Under the pieces are notes generated by a model. That model saw only the letters and a list, made by a program, of their open reading frames with translations. It did not search any database and was not told where the DNA came from. This document shows positions 18,289 through 28,740 of a stretch of 64,000 bases of DNA, one piece after another. The stretch is from Bacillus sp. B1-b2 (lineage in GTDB: Bacteria; Bacillota; Bacilli; Bacillales; Cytobacillaceae), in the NCBI RefSeq assembly GCF_009183415.1, contig NZ_WEHU01000007.1, positions 124,001 through 188,000 on the forward strand, given 5' to 3'. The position numbers and the translations under genes were made by a program. Positions within the stretch are counted from its first letter, which is position 1, and each line of letters begins with the position of its first letter.

Positions 18289-19707
18289 TTATTTTTTATT
18301 CAGCATATGAATAGCATGTCCCATAACGCCTTCAGCTGCTTCCATGAGTGGTTCAGGTAAAGTTGGGTGTGCATGAATTGTAAGGCTGAGATCTTCTGCC
18401 GTTGCCCCTGACTCAATTGCAAAAACTGCTTCAGCAATAAGAGATGATACTTCTGGCCCTACCATTTGTACACCTAAAACCCGATTAGATTCTTTATCCG
18501 CCACAACTTGTACAAAACCATCGGCATCCGAAACAGATAAAGCTCTGCCGTTAGCTTGGAATGGAAAACGGCTAGAGACCGTTTCATATCCTTCTTCCTT
18601 TGCTTCCTTCTCCGTTAAACCTGTATAGGCTACTTCAGGATCGCTAAAAATAACAAAAGGCATTGCCTGAAAATCAATTACACTTTTTAGCCCACTTATT
18701 ACCTCTGCAGCTATCTTACCTTCATAACTAGCTTTATGAGCAAGGAGGTAACCACCAGCACAGTCCCCGATCGCATATACATGTTCAACATTTGTTTGAC
18801 ATGTATTATTTATCTTAATAAAACCGCGTTGATCTAATTCAACCCCGATATTTTCCAATCCAACTTTTCCTGTGTTCGGTTTTCTTCCAATGGAAACTAA
18901 GCAATAATCCCCTTTAATTATCTCTTCCTTCCCATTAACCTGAACTTGAACATTTACTTCATCGCCTGTATTTTCTCCACCTTGGACTAAAGCATTCGTT
19001 ATAACTGTGATTCCAAGTTCCTTTAAATGACGTTTTACTACATTTGTAAGCATAGGGTCCGTACCTGGAAGAATTGTATCTGATCCTTCAAGGATGGTCA
19101 CTTTAGCTCCGAATTTAGCATAAGCAGTACCCAATTCCAAACCGATATAACCACCACCTACTACAACTAAATGTTTTGGTACTTCTTGAAGCATCAATGC
19201 CTCAGTTGAAGAGATAATTCTTTTTCTATCAAATGGCATACTTTTTAACTCAGTAGGTAATGATCCTATCGCAAGGATTAAGTCTTTGTATGAAAAGAAT
19301 TTTTCTTCGTTACCAATTTTGATTTTGGCAACATAGGGTTCAGTAAGATAAGCTTCCCCACTAATGACTTCCACTCCATTGCCTTTCAGTAAAGTCCGAA
19401 CTCCATTCGTTAGTTTATTTACTATACCGTCCTTCCACTTCACTACTTCTGGCATCTCTACTTCAACTTCACCAGAAACCTTTATTCCCATTGAGTTGGC
19501 ATGTTTTATGTGTTTTACTCGTTCAGAAGCACTAATAAGAGCCTTTGAAGGTATACAACCACGGTTAAGGCAAACCCCTCCTAGTTCTGCTTTATCCACC
19601 AAAACCACTTTTTTCCCTAACTGAGCAGCACGTATGGCAGCTACATAACCTCCTGATCCTGCGCCTATAACTAACAGATCTACATCATTTTTTCCTTCAA
19701 CAGTCAT
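18289..19707 (-). CDS. lpd: dihydrolipoamide dehydrogenase
   Basis: Class I flavoprotein disulfide reductase (E3). FAD site LLVIGAGSGGYVAA near residue 12, redox pair ELGGVCLNRGCIPSK, NAD site VVVGGGYIGLELG and C-terminal HAHPTLPE with the catalytic His-Glu dyad; 472 residues. The final motif sets it apart from MerA. No E1/E2 genes are near. E3 is a known arsenite target and makes dithiols, so a cargo copy next to an arsenite exporter may protect or assist metabolism (inference). Confidence 0.92.
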   Translation of the reverse strand: MTVEGKNDVDLLVIGAGSGGYVAAIRAAQLGKKVVLVDKAELGGVCLNRGCIPSKALISASERVKHIKHANSMGIKVSGEVEVEMPEVVKWKDGIVNKLTNGVRTLLKGNGVEVISGEAYLTEPYVAKIKIGNEEKFFSYKDLILAIGSLPTELKSMPFDRKRIISSTEALMLQEVPKHLVVVGGGYIGLELGTAYAKFGAKVTILEGSDTILPGTDPMLTNVVKRHLKELGITVITNALVQGGENTGDEVNVQVQVNGKEEIIKGDYCLVSIGRKPNTGKVGLENIGVELDQRGFIKINNTCQTNVEHVYAIGDCAGGYLLAHKASYEGKIAAEVISGLKSVIDFQAMPFVIFSDPEVAYTGLTEKEAKEEGYETVSSRFPFQANGRALSVSDADGFVQVVADKESNRVLGVQMVGPEVSSLIAEAVFAIESGATAEDLSLTIHAHPTLPEPLMEAAEGVMGHAIHMLNKK

Positions 19708-19942
19708 TTCAGTTTCCTCCTTCGATTTTATAAAGAATGAAAAGAATTATTTTAAATTAAGGATGAAAGCGTTTTTGTCCCATGTGGATACCAATATGTA
19801 ATATAAAAGCTGCTGTTTTACTTATACCCAATCTTTCCATTTTTAATTAGGCTGGATATTTAGAAGTTATACTATTAATGAGATCATTTTTAGAAAAGGG
19901 CTTTCCAATCTGTCTGGAAAGCCCTTTTTAGCCCTTTTCCCT

Positions 19943-22342
19943 TTATTCTTTCACTCTCATTAGTCGCAAACCATTTAGTGCTACCAGAAGGGTTGCACCC
20001 ATATCAGAAAGGATAGCAATCCAGAGCGTTAACCAACCTGGGATAACCAATAGTAAGGCAATAAATTTAATAGCAATTGCAAAAGTAATGTTAGCTTTGA
20101 TTATATTTAGAGTTTTTCGGCTAAGTTTTACAGTGAATGGAAGTTTTCTTAGATCGTCACCCATTAGAGCGACGTCTGCCGTTTCCAGGGCTGTATCTGT
20201 ACCAGCTCCACCCATTGCAATTCCAACTGTTGAGGCCGCCAATGCAGGTGCATCATTGACACCATCTCCTACCATAGCTACGTTGCCATACTCAGATCTC
20301 AACTGTTTAATAAAGTCTAATTTGTCCTGTGGCATTAGTTCTGCCTCAATATCAGATACTCCAACCTGCCCTCCGATAGCATTAGCAGTACCTTTGTTAT
20401 CACCTGTAAGCATAATTGTTTTTTTGATTCCAAGTTGATGTAACTTTTGAATAATTTCCTTACTTGATTCACGAACTTCATCAGCAACTGCAATAACTGC
20501 AAGTATTTCTTTTTCGGTTCCAATAATCATGGCTGTCTTACCTTGATTTTGAAGTGTAGTAACATTTTGTTCTAAGTCTTTATCGAAATTAGAAATTGCT
20601 AATTCTTTAAAGAGTTTCGGACTTCCAATGTAATAAGTAGTCCCGTTTACAATACCTTTGATACCCTTACCTGTAATAGAAGAGAAGTCCTCTACCTGTA
20701 CGTCAGAATAAGAAATGTTCTCCTCTTCTGCTTTTTTCATAATCGCAGATGCAAGTGGATGCTGAGAACGATACTCTAATGCAGTAATGATGGATAGTAA
20801 TTCTTTTTCATTTATCTGTTTGTTCAACACATTAAAATCAGTTACAGCTGGGACACCTTTTGTTAATGTACCTGTTTTATCAAATGCAATAGCCTTTAAG
20901 GCACCCATTTCTTCTAAATACACTCCGCCTTTTACAAGGACACCTTTTTTTGCGGCATTCCCAATCGCTGAAACGATAGAAATCGGAGTCGATATGACCA
21001 ACGCACAAGGACAACCAACAACAAGAACAGCTAATCCTTGATAAACCCATGTTTCCCAACTACCATCAAAGAATATAGGAGGGACGATAGCAACTAATGC
21101 TGCAATGATCATAATGATCGGTGTGTAATATTTTGCAAATTTATCGACAAATGCTTGCGAAGGAGCCCGTTCTCCTTGTGCTTCCTCTACAAGATGAATA
21201 ATTTTAGAAATCGTTGTATCTTCTACAAGTTTCGTTATTTTTACTTCAAGTAATCCTTCTTCATTTAATGTACCTGCAAATACTTCATCATCAACTGTTT
21301 TCTCAACAGGGACTGATTCACCGGTAATAGCTGCTTGGTTGACTGCAGAGTAGCCACTTACGACTACACCATCCATCGCAATCTTTTGACCAGGTTTGAC
21401 AATCATAATATCCCCAACAGCAATATCATCGACATGAATCATTATTTCTTGCCCATTACGTCTAACGAGTGCCTCTTTAGGAGCGATATCCATTAATGAA
21501 CGAATCGATTGTCTTGCTCTGTCCATAGAGAATCGCTCAAGTGCTTCACTGATTGCAAAGAGAATAACAACAATGGCAACTTCTGCCCATTCTCCAATAA
21601 TAGCACCACCTATAACAGCTACTGTCATAAGGGTTTTCATGTCAAATTCAAAGCGTAGTAAATTTTTCAAACCGACTTTAAAAAGTGACAACCCTCCAAT
21701 AATCATGGATGCTAAAAACAATAAGGTAGTAACAATGTTCTCTTCTCCGTTCACAGACGAGGAAAGGTAACCAAAAGCAATCAATAAGGAAGCATAAAGT
21801 AGAGTACTATGCTTTTTATAAAACGGCACTTTTTCTTCTTTCGTATCTTCTTTTACCTCTTGTGAAACTTGGCGAGCCGATTTTTCAGGAGTCACTTTAA
21901 GATTTTCGAATGCACCGGCTTTTTCTAGTTCTTCAATTGTTGCATCACCGTAAACAGATATCTTAGATGCACCAAAATTTACTTTTGCATCCTGAACTCC
22001 TGGAAGCTGTTTTACGTTATTCTCAAATTTCCCAGCACAGTTTGCACATGTAAATCCTTCAACACGGTAAACATTTTTATCCTCTTTAACCTCTTGTTTA
22101 GCTTCCCGCCTTGGTTTTTCAGGAGCCACTTTAAGGTTCTCAAATGCACCAGCTTTTTCTAGTTCTTCAATCGTTGTATCACCGTAAACGGATATCTTAG
22201 ATGCACCAAAATTCACTTTTGCATCTTGAACTCCTGGAAGTTTTTTAACATTTTTTTCAAACTTCCCTGCACAATTTGCGCATGTAAACCCCTGAACGCG
22301 ATAAACATTTTTTTCAGCCTCTAATGCTTTTGCTTCAGACAA
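19943..22342 (-). CDS. cadA: cadmium/zinc/lead-exporting P1B-type ATPase CadA
   Basis: Heavy-metal pump. Two nearly identical N-terminal HMA domains (each [12 protein letters not shown]…NVK, about residues 17-70 and 96-150) are followed by membrane helices, the actuator TGES, the metal-site CPC ([10 protein letters not shown], about residue 446), phosphorylation motif DKTGTLTKG (about 487) and [13 protein letters not shown]. 799 residues. The HMA repeat is also almost identical in DNA, so recent. It overlaps cadC by 8 bp, indicating translational coupling. Confidence 0.97.
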   Translation of the reverse strand: MSEAKALEAEKNVYRVQGFTCANCAGKFEKNVKKLPGVQDAKVNFGASKISVYGDTTIEELEKAGAFENLKVAPEKPRREAKQEVKEDKNVYRVEGFTCANCAGKFENNVKQLPGVQDAKVNFGASKISVYGDATIEELEKAGAFENLKVTPEKSARQVSQEVKEDTKEEKVPFYKKHSTLLYASLLIAFGYLSSSVNGEENIVTTLLFLASMIIGGLSLFKVGLKNLLRFEFDMKTLMTVAVIGGAIIGEWAEVAIVVILFAISEALERFSMDRARQSIRSLMDIAPKEALVRRNGQEIMIHVDDIAVGDIMIVKPGQKIAMDGVVVSGYSAVNQAAITGESVPVEKTVDDEVFAGTLNEEGLLEVKITKLVEDTTISKIIHLVEEAQGERAPSQAFVDKFAKYYTPIIMIIAALVAIVPPIFFDGSWETWVYQGLAVLVVGCPCALVISTPISIVSAIGNAAKKGVLVKGGVYLEEMGALKAIAFDKTGTLTKGVPAVTDFNVLNKQINEKELLSIITALEYRSQHPLASAIMKKAEEENISYSDVQVEDFSSITGKGIKGIVNGTTYYIGSPKLFKELAISNFDKDLEQNVTTLQNQGKTAMIIGTEKEILAVIAVADEVRESSKEIIQKLHQLGIKKTIMLTGDNKGTANAIGGQVGVSDIEAELMPQDKLDFIKQLRSEYGNVAMVGDGVNDAPALAASTVGIAMGGAGTDTALETADVALMGDDLRKLPFTVKLSRKTLNIIKANITFAIAIKFIALLLVIPGWLTLWIAILSDMGATLLVALNGLRLMRVKE

Positions 22343-22709
22343 TTTTTACAACCTCCTTCTGATGTGCAAATGCAACCTGTATTAGTTGCTTTACATGATC
22401 ATCATCTAATGAATAGTAAACTAACTTACCTTCTTTTCGATATTTAGCTAATCCAAGATTTTTAAGTAACCTCAAATGATGAGATGTTGTGGCAGTTGTA
22501 GCACCAACAATATTTGCTACATCACATACACACAATTCATCTTCCAAAGAAAGAGTATACGCAATCTTAATCCTAGTATCATCCGATAAAGCTTTAAAAA
22601 CTTTGGCTACATCCATAGGATTTTGTTGGAGTAGTTCATTTTTACCTCTTTTGACTTTTTCTTCATCTATACACGTAACTTCACATGCATCATATTGCAA
22701 ATTTTTCAC
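22335..22709 (-). CDS. cadC: cadmium-responsive repressor CadC
   Basis: ArsR/SmtB repressor controlling cadCA. The N-terminal metal-ligand pair CEVTC and helix pair ELCVCD are seen, with recognition helix region [15 protein letters not shown]. 124 residues. Start ATG/TTG region follows TGAGGTG; promoter with two operators lies directly upstream. Confidence 0.95.
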   Translation of the reverse strand: MKNLQYDACEVTCIDEEKVKRGKNELLQQNPMDVAKVFKALSDDTRIKIAYTLSLEDELCVCDVANIVGATTATTSHHLRLLKNLGLAKYRKEGKLVYYSLDDDHVKQLIQVAFAHQKEVVKIV

Positions 22710-22719
22710 CTCATATCAA

Positions 22720-22781
22720 TCAAATATTCATTTGAATATTATTATATGTGAACAAAAACAAATAGTCAAATATACGTTTGA
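22720..22781 (-). promoter_or_regulatory. cadCA promoter with two CadC operators
   Basis: On the minus strand TTGACT (22769-22764), a 17-bp spacer and a perfect TATAAT (22746-22741) make the promoter. TCAAAT-ATAC-GTTTGA (22766-22781) overlaps the -35 box and TCAAAT-ATTC-ATTTGA (22720-22735) lies just after the -10 box, around the start point. Confidence 0.9.
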
Positions 22782-22924
22782 ATATAATTTGCATAAAAAG
22801 CAGGTTTTCTTTAGTTTGCAGTAATTAATTATTCTTATAACTAAATTTAATTTCCTTTTTATGTTGGATACACTAGAAATATTGTCAGGGTGCCAGTTTT
22901 AAAACTTGAAGAGTTTTTCAATAT

Positions 22925-22966
22925 AAAAAGCCCAATTTATCTCTTTATTAGAGAAAAATAGGCTTT
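22925..22966. terminator. bidirectional-looking hairpin after the P450 gene
   Basis: AAAAAGCCCAATTTATCTCT…AGAGAAAAATAGGCTTT stem-loop, third copy of the AAAAAGCCCAAT hairpin type in this transposon. Nothing else is seen between 22782 and 23102. Confidence 0.6.
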
Positions 22967-23102
22967 GCGGCTGACTCTCCATTAATTAAGGTGTCTTCCT
23001 TATAAAACAGACTTCTGTGATTAAGAAATCAACTTTTGTCATTTATCTTGTTCGGCAAAAGGCGTACTTAATAAGCTAATTATCTACGAAAATTTAGTGT
23101 AA

Positions 23103-24362
23103 TTATAACTTTCGTTTAACATTCTTTATCACTACTTTGCTATGGGGAATACTTGGCATGCTCACCATGCTGTAACTTAAATCCTGGTTAGGAATTTCAT
23201 ATTCCATACGCTTGGCCAGATAATCAAGACTTACTTTCATGACTTCAATGGTGACCCACTCTCCAGCACAGCGATGACCCATAAAGTAATCACCACCACC
23301 CTGCGGAATGAAGCCAAATGGGCTTCCTTCCCATTTAGCAAACCGATCAGGACTGAACAAATCTGGGTTTTCCCAAATTTCAGGGTCATGATTTGTGCCA
23401 TAAAGATCCAGTAAAGTTAATGTGCCTTCTTCAAATTTATAGCCGTTCCAGGTGAAATCTTTTTTTACCAATGCTACGACAAACGGAAAAAACGGATAAA
23501 AACGGCGAACTTCCTGTACAAACATCTGAGCATATTTTTCATCACGGGATTCAAGTTTCTCCCTTTCTTCCGGATAATGATACAATGCCAGCGCAGTGAA
23601 ATTGATGAATATAGCGATCGCCACAATAGGTCTCAAGATATTGATCACTTCCACAGCAGCAGTCTCGGTATCCAAAAGATTCCCTTCTAAATCGCGATGC
23701 CAGGCAAATATATGTAAAGCTGTATCTTCTGGAGGATTTATTTCCTCATTACGCACCTTATCAACTAACTCACCAATCCAATTTTCTACTTTATTTCTTG
23801 CATTTCTCGCTAGCCAATGATTTGGACCAACGGCAGCCGGAGACTCGAACATCGCCGCCAAGTCTTTTGTCAATTCCTTAACATCGTCTTCTTCCAACGG
23901 GACACCTGCCCACTGGCAGGCTGTTCTGCATAGGATTTCTTTTACTTCTTCATAAAGAATAACTTCATCCATCTGTCCCCATTTATTTAGTGCTGTCTTC
24001 CACTGTATTTTTGTAATGTTTGTTAAGTTTTGAAGTCCTTTAGGAGACATGATGGACATAAACATTTCTTTCCGATGTTTGTGATCTTGTCCATCCAATG
24101 CCTGCACACCATTCTTCCCAAACAATGTTTGAACCGCCCGGTTCGGTGCTGCATCTTTCCTTTTGAATTTTTCAGTGTCATAAAAAACTTTCGCAGCTTC
24201 CTTTCCTACCATGCAAATCGCTTTCTTTCCTAGCAATCGGGTCTCAAATATATCAGAATTAAAACTTTTACGTCTGTTCAAAATGTACATGTATCCTTCT
24301 CTCATAAGGCTTAAGCTATGATCTATGCCCTCTTCCCGAGGCATTTGATTTGTATCTGCCAT
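23103..24362 (-). CDS. CYP152-family cytochrome P450 (fatty-acid peroxygenase type)
   Basis: Resembles Bacillus CypC/YbdT, which uses hydrogen peroxide to hydroxylate fatty acids. The haem loop is [19 protein letters not shown] with the cysteine near residue 362; [15 protein letters not shown] and [10 protein letters not shown] are typical of the family. I choose ATG at 24362 (GGAG box ~9 bases upstream), giving 419 residues, close to CypC; the in-frame ATGs upstream lack a site. It stands alone between terminators. Peroxide use might link to metal-driven oxidative stress (inference). Confidence 0.9.
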   Translation of the reverse strand: MADTNQMPREEGIDHSLSLMREGYMYILNRRKSFNSDIFETRLLGKKAICMVGKEAAKVFYDTEKFKRKDAAPNRAVQTLFGKNGVQALDGQDHKHRKEMFMSIMSPKGLQNLTNITKIQWKTALNKWGQMDEVILYEEVKEILCRTACQWAGVPLEEDDVKELTKDLAAMFESPAAVGPNHWLARNARNKVENWIGELVDKVRNEEINPPEDTALHIFAWHRDLEGNLLDTETAAVEVINILRPIVAIAIFINFTALALYHYPEEREKLESRDEKYAQMFVQEVRRFYPFFPFVVALVKKDFTWNGYKFEEGTLTLLDLYGTNHDPEIWENPDLFSPDRFAKWEGSPFGFIPQGGGDYFMGHRCAGEWVTIEVMKVSLDYLAKRMEYEIPNQDLSYSMVSMPSIPHSKVVIKNVKRKL

Positions 24363-24480
24363 ATCATTCATCTCCATTTTCATTAGTGATGTTTTTATTC
24401 TTTGTAACTTTTCCCTATTTACTCATAAAAAAACTTGAATCACATACCACATATTGAACATTATCAAGATAAAGAAAATG

Positions 24481-24540
24481 GCTGCCGACTTTGTCGACAG
24501 CCTGAGACCCTAATCCAAATTAGGGTCTTTTTATTTTTTT
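24481..24540 (+). terminator. double hairpin terminator
   Basis: GCTGCCGAC…GTCGACAGC, then AGACCCTAAT-CCAA-ATTAGGGTCT with a long T-run. Confidence 0.75.
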
Positions 24541-24619
24541 TGTTTATTCTGAGTGTGCCCTGTTTAAAATGTAGTAAAATCAATGGGTTGTTTCGACTGG
24601 AAGATCCTTTTATACTAAA

Positions 24620-24850
24620 TTAACAGCAATCTATATTTGATTTTTTCATCATTTTCTTACAATCTTTCATTTTCATTTTTCCATTTTTTGTCATTTCACA
24701 ACAATCCATTTGACAGTTCATTTCCTCACACATTTCCATACATTCTTTTTTTGATTGACAACAATCCATCTCTTCCGATTGTGCTGCATAAACAGAACCA
24801 CTAAATGCCATCACTACTAAAAATGCTAAAGAAAATATTATTTTTCTCAA
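24620..24850 (-). CDS. small secreted Cys/Met-rich metal-binding protein
   Basis: Signal peptide (KIIFSLAFLVVMAFSGSVYA, cleavage likely after YAA) followed by ~53 residues with ten cysteines and many Met/Lys/Glu: MDCCQSK, CMEMCEEMNC, MDCCEM, DCKK and a C-terminal DCC. No family recognised. Composition strongly suggests an extracytoplasmic chelator for soft metals, fitting the transposon cargo. Confidence 0.75.
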   Translation of the reverse strand: MRKIIFSLAFLVVMAFSGSVYAAQSEEMDCCQSKKECMEMCEEMNCQMDCCEMTKNGKMKMKDCKKMMKKSNIDCC

Positions 24851-24998
24851 CCCTTTTCCCCCTTATGTAAAAATGATTGATGTGTCCAATGGTATTATAC
24901 TATACCGCTAATTAACACTCACTAGATTTCTAACACTACAAACATAAGAAACGAGAGCTTAGGATAACAAGCTCCCGTTTTAATAGAATTAGTAAGCT

Positions 24999-25178
24999 TT
25001 ATATTGGTTGAACACCTGATCCACCACAACAACCACATCTTTTGCCACCATGACAACACGGACAACATCCACTTCCCTGACAATGAGGACATCCTCTCCC
25101 ACTACAACAACAGCACATACCAGCACCACCACAATAACGACAACATCCTGCGCCTTGGCAGCAATGACATTTATGCAT
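24999..25178 (-). CDS. 59-residue protein of six CxxCxGxG units
   Basis: 19 of 59 residues are cysteine. Six units start at residues 4, 13, 22, 30, 39 and 48: CHCCQGAG, CRYCGGAG, CCCCSGRG, CPHCQGSG, CPCCHGGK and CGCCGGSG; five are canonical CxxCxGxG and one ends K. This is the DnaJ zinc-finger motif without any J domain. I choose ATG at 25178 (TGGAGGTG box 6-7 bases upstream) over an upstream in-frame ATG at 25232. No signal peptide. In this metal cluster a metallothionein-like role is likely; an anti-TRAP-like regulator is an alternative. Confidence 0.75.
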   Translation of the reverse strand: MHKCHCCQGAGCCRYCGGAGMCCCCSGRGCPHCQGSGCCPCCHGGKRCGCCGGSGVQPI

Positions 25179-25298
25179 ACATACACCTCCATAAGATAAC
25201 CACGCATAGTATATATATTTACTTGGTGTCAAGTTTAAACATGCCTATCTAAATTAATAATTTAGTTATAATAAATACTCTATACATTTCTAGTTATC

Positions 25299-25321
25299 AC
25301 CCCCTTAATCGCTAAGGGGGT
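25299..25321. terminator. GC-rich hairpin
   Basis: CCCCCTTA-ATCGC-TAAGGGGG perfect stem between tnpA and the Cys-rich gene; no clear T-run. Confidence 0.4.
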
Positions 25322-25465
25322 TCAAATTGTCACAATTTATGGTCATTTAACATCTAATTTTTGATTTTTGGTGATGTTTTTCATAGTGACCCCTTATTCT
25401 TTAAATCGTTTCCGGACCCCATGACGGTAAGTTTCTCTTTAAAAAGAAAAGATATATCGTAATTC

Positions 25466-28411
25466 TTAGGAAGATCTTTCAATTGGCAGACGTTCTTGCA
25501 TGTTTAGCTTAAATGTCCCATACGGGTTTACATGGGCATAGATTAATGGTGTTAAGGCTCTAAAATCCTCAGGAGTTAACTTTTGAAGAAGAGATTTATT
25601 TTGTTCCAAAAGTACCTCTTGAATCATCAGTGTATTAATTAACACCAAACAGTTTTGAAGAAGATGGAGAGCAAGTACAGCGACTTCTTGATCTTCCATT
25701 CGGTTTGTTTGAATTTCTCCTCCTTTTCCGTAAAAAATAAAGCTATTGGCTGAGTTCCAGTTTTCAACGACATTTAACCCTTCATGGATTTCTCTTCGGA
25801 CTTCTTCTGATGATAAATACTCACAAAGGAAGATCGTTTTTAACACTTTTCCTAATTCGCTGAGTGCCCGATACGTTGGATGCCCACTATTACGAGTGAA
25901 ACGCTTGAGAATCGCCTCTGTTTCAGCTGTACCCAATCGTAAAGCAGTTGTATATTTAATCATTTGATCATACTGTTGTTCAATTAAACTCCAATTAATC
26001 GCTCTTGTTAAAACAGGCTGTAAGTTTGGATATGAGTCTTGCATGCCTACATCTGGACGATACAGTTTTTGAGCATGAATGGCTTTAAATCTCGGCATTA
26101 GTTGGAATCCAAGCAAATGACAAAAAGCGAAGGCAACTTCACTTTGACCGTGTGTATCCACGTAGTTTTTTTCTACTTCCATATTTGTGCAATGACGAAG
26201 TAACCCTTCGATCATAGAAGCTACTTCTGATGAAGAACAGGATTTTAGTTGCGAATAAATACATGTAGAGTTCTTTTCCACGTGCCAATAAATCATTACT
26301 CCACGTCCCCTATATCGAATATGCCATTCAGTCAACAAGTTCTGATCCCAAGCCCCAAACTTTTTACTATCAGACGCACATGCAGTTGTTCCTTCACCCC
26401 ATACTTCTGTTACACGAGCATCTAGAATGGCATTGGTTACCTTTGAAATGGCTTGCCGTAGGTTCTCTTTATGGATGAATTTCCGCCGTACATAGAGTAA
26501 GTCCTTGTAACTTCCCCCATGTTCACCAGCCGCAATTCGCTTTAATCCTGTGTTTGTTCCCAATCCATATAAGCAAAGAATAAGTCTTCGTTGCAGTGTT
26601 TCCTTATCAAGGATCTCACGATTACCTAGCGTTTGGAACACATCTGTCAGATGTACACGTAAATCTGCCTCTTTTAAAATATCCAAAAGATTGGTCATGG
26701 GCCAACGCTTCATGACCTCTGCCTTTACGAGATTTAGGTTAACCGGTTCAGCCTGTGCCTGTAAAGGTGACACAGAAATCCAGCCATTTCCCTTACTCAA
26801 TATACGTACCTTGGAGTTATTTTTAACACTTCTATTTAATTTCTCGAGAGCCGTATTCATACTCTGTTTCAGTTCGTTAATAAGTGTTTGTACTTCAAGG
26901 GGCTTACAAAGCGCTTCATAATGTTTTTCTCTATTTTGTTCAAAATCTTTTGGTAAATCTTCCTCTGGGTTTCTATACCGATCAGCTCCGACTACCCATA
27001 CTTCTTTACAACGTAATCGATCTCGCAGAGCTTGGAGTACACAGATTTCATAATTCATTCGGTTTACACGGTTTGTTTCTTTATCAATGACCGTATCAAT
27101 CCAACCTGGCTTAACGATTCCTTCAATTGGGATATAATCTGTTTCATTATATGTATACTGATTGGTAAGCTTATATTGTGTAAGTAAATCAATTGCATCT
27201 ATCACAGGTCGATGCACATCATTATTGGATTGAAATTCTAGAATATCAAGTAAAGCTGGAACCATTCTTCTGTAATGAGTACCGTAGGAGGATCTCATAA
27301 CAGTATGTACTTTTTGTTTATAGGAGGGACCTGTATGTTTCATTTCCTTCACAATATCTTTTAATTTATCTTCGCCTACGACAGGAAATAAAACATCTCG
27401 CACAATACCGTCTGGTTGTTCCACTGCCTTTTCAGCCATGCGGAACAATACGTTTGTCTTCCCACTTACTTTACGAAAATCCCGTAAAAATTCTTTTTCT
27501 ACTTTTCGTTCCGCCCGAGCACCGATTCGATGAACAATTTGGATAATGAGCTCAACTAAGTTATCCGTAATTTCTCTACCTCTACACCAAAAGAAAGCTG
27601 CCAATAAAGTATAACGGATCGGATCAGGATGCCTGCGCAACTCTCTAATATCTTCAGAAACAGCTCGCTGTCTGTACGTTCGGATCATCTTGGGTGAAAC
27701 ACCGTAGAATAAATTTGGTGGAAGCTGTATATCTCGTACTGTTCGTAGTTTTTCTATCTCTTGAAATAAACTGTCTAACCCGATTCTTCCAGGATCAGAT
27801 ACAAGCTCTCGGAAACTGAGAATGGTTTGATCTTTTTCTATCTGTTCTGTATGGGACCAAGTACGTATAAATGTATCTAACTTAGATTGAGAGTGATCAG
27901 AAAGTTTAGAGTAAATGGATTGAGAAATCCGGTCCTCATACTGATAAATGGCTGACTTGATGTTTCGATCTAAATGGTCATGAGCTGGGGGAACAATTTG
28001 TTGTTTTCTTAGGTGATGTAGTACATGTTTTCTTACTCTGTCTATTTGTAGCTCCTGCGGTAAGATGTTAGCCTGAAGCCAGGATTTTACTTGTTCCATA
28101 TCAGTAAGGGTGCTGTCCCTAAATCCCATGTAATCGCGAATTTGAGCACGATGATATTTAATTGACCTTCCGTCCCAATCGTACGCTTGAAATAAATCCG
28201 CAGGTACATCTACTTGCTTGGCAATGTATTGAATAACATCTTTACTTATTTCCTGTTTCCCTTTTGGAAAACGTCCCTGATATTGAAAGAACTTTAGTAG
28301 AACGGCAAACCCCAGTCGTGTTCCTCCATATCTGTTTCCGAGTAAACGCATTTCTTCTGGAATAACGGTAAAATGTTCAATAAGTTCTTCTAAGTCCCAA
28401 TTTTGCTTCAC
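25466..28411 (-). CDS. tnpA: Tn3-family transposase TnpA
   Basis: DDE transposase for replicative transposition at the 38-42-bp ends. Catalytic acidic residues are likely in [14 protein letters not shown] (first D), [16 protein letters not shown] (second D) and [13 protein letters not shown] (E). The N-terminal DUF4158-like domain starts [17 protein letters not shown] at 28411 is preferred because AAGGAGG lies 9 bases upstream; the ATG at 28444 has no site. 981 residues, normal and intact, so the transposon may still be active. Confidence 0.96.
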   Translation of the reverse strand: MKQNWDLEELIEHFTVIPEEMRLLGNRYGGTRLGFAVLLKFFQYQGRFPKGKQEISKDVIQYIAKQVDVPADLFQAYDWDGRSIKYHRAQIRDYMGFRDSTLTDMEQVKSWLQANILPQELQIDRVRKHVLHHLRKQQIVPPAHDHLDRNIKSAIYQYEDRISQSIYSKLSDHSQSKLDTFIRTWSHTEQIEKDQTILSFRELVSDPGRIGLDSLFQEIEKLRTVRDIQLPPNLFYGVSPKMIRTYRQRAVSEDIRELRRHPDPIRYTLLAAFFWCRGREITDNLVELIIQIVHRIGARAERKVEKEFLRDFRKVSGKTNVLFRMAEKAVEQPDGIVRDVLFPVVGEDKLKDIVKEMKHTGPSYKQKVHTVMRSSYGTHYRRMVPALLDILEFQSNNDVHRPVIDAIDLLTQYKLTNQYTYNETDYIPIEGIVKPGWIDTVIDKETNRVNRMNYEICVLQALRDRLRCKEVWVVGADRYRNPEEDLPKDFEQNREKHYEALCKPLEVQTLINELKQSMNTALEKLNRSVKNNSKVRILSKGNGWISVSPLQAQAEPVNLNLVKAEVMKRWPMTNLLDILKEADLRVHLTDVFQTLGNREILDKETLQRRLILCLYGLGTNTGLKRIAAGEHGGSYKDLLYVRRKFIHKENLRQAISKVTNAILDARVTEVWGEGTTACASDSKKFGAWDQNLLTEWHIRYRGRGVMIYWHVEKNSTCIYSQLKSCSSSEVASMIEGLLRHCTNMEVEKNYVDTHGQSEVAFAFCHLLGFQLMPRFKAIHAQKLYRPDVGMQDSYPNLQPVLTRAINWSLIEQQYDQMIKYTTALRLGTAETEAILKRFTRNSGHPTYRALSELGKVLKTIFLCEYLSSEEVRREIHEGLNVVENWNSANSFIFYGKGGEIQTNRMEDQEVAVLALHLLQNCLVLINTLMIQEVLLEQNKSLLQKLTPEDFRALTPLIYAHVNPYGTFKLNMQERLPIERSS

Positions 28412-28505
28412 TTTGTTTTTCCTCCTTATCATACGTATCAGCAAAATCTTATAGGAATTCAGAATATAAAAAAAGTCCCTAGATTCAGGACTGAATCAAT
28501 AAAAA

Positions 28506-28547
28506 GATTTACTTTGCCCCTGGTTGCACGAACGCTGGTACTGGGCC
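28506..28547 (-). repeat. right terminal inverted repeat (IRR)
   Basis: GATTTACTTTGCCCCTGG… through GGTACTGGGCC, the reverse complement of 931-972 apart from two bases near the tip. Confidence 0.9.
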
Positions 28548-28552
28548 TTCTA
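28548..28552. repeat. 5-bp target-site duplication, right copy (TTCTA)
   Basis: Second copy of the pentamer at 926-930, immediately outside the right inverted repeat. Confidence 0.85.
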
Positions 28553-28667
28553 CAAGATAACTATTACCTTCGTATTCGTATGCGAATCGGTATTCTAACA
28601 CTTTTTCACATTGAGGTTTTCCAGTATGCAATGTTGGCTCATATTTATAATGATTTAATTGAATCAT
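28548..28667 (-). pseudogene. 5' part of the plasmid gene split by the transposon
   Basis: ATG at 28667 (AAGGAG box 9 bases upstream) opens 40 codons, MIQLNHYKYEPTLHTG…NSYLVE, that end exactly at the transposon border. They continue in frame at 925. The gene would be the fourth of the leftward operon starting at 30832. No family recognised. Confidence 0.85.
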
Positions 28668-28740
28668 CACAATATACTCCTTATTTTTAAAGAACTTTAT
28701 TATTTACCAACACTCGTCTTAAATTTCTATTTAATTTATT

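Larger units (their letters stand above)
931..28547. mobile_element. 27.6-kb Tn3-family heavy-metal resistance transposon
   Basis: The element is bounded by ~42-bp inverted repeats, carries a serine resolvase with a res-like region at its left end and a ~980-residue Tn3-type transposase at its right end, and is flanked by a perfect 5-bp direct repeat. Cargo between them is for cadmium/zinc/lead, mercury and arsenic handling plus cytochrome c maturation and accessory enzymes. It sits inside a small plasmid gene that can be rebuilt exactly, so these are the true ends. A lone 38-bp inverted repeat of another Tn3-family type inside it (13294-13331) shows that it was assembled from older transposons. 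Confidence 0.9.

Noticed and set aside
22860-22900. Possible partner of the Tn1546-like end (GTCAGGGTGCC)
   Set aside because: Only a short match, wrong context and no 38-bp repeat.
25004-25252. Other-frame ORFs of 72 and 82 residues over the Cys-rich gene
   Set aside because: Val- or His/Asn-rich shadows of a repetitive gene; the ribosome site fits only the Cys-rich frame.
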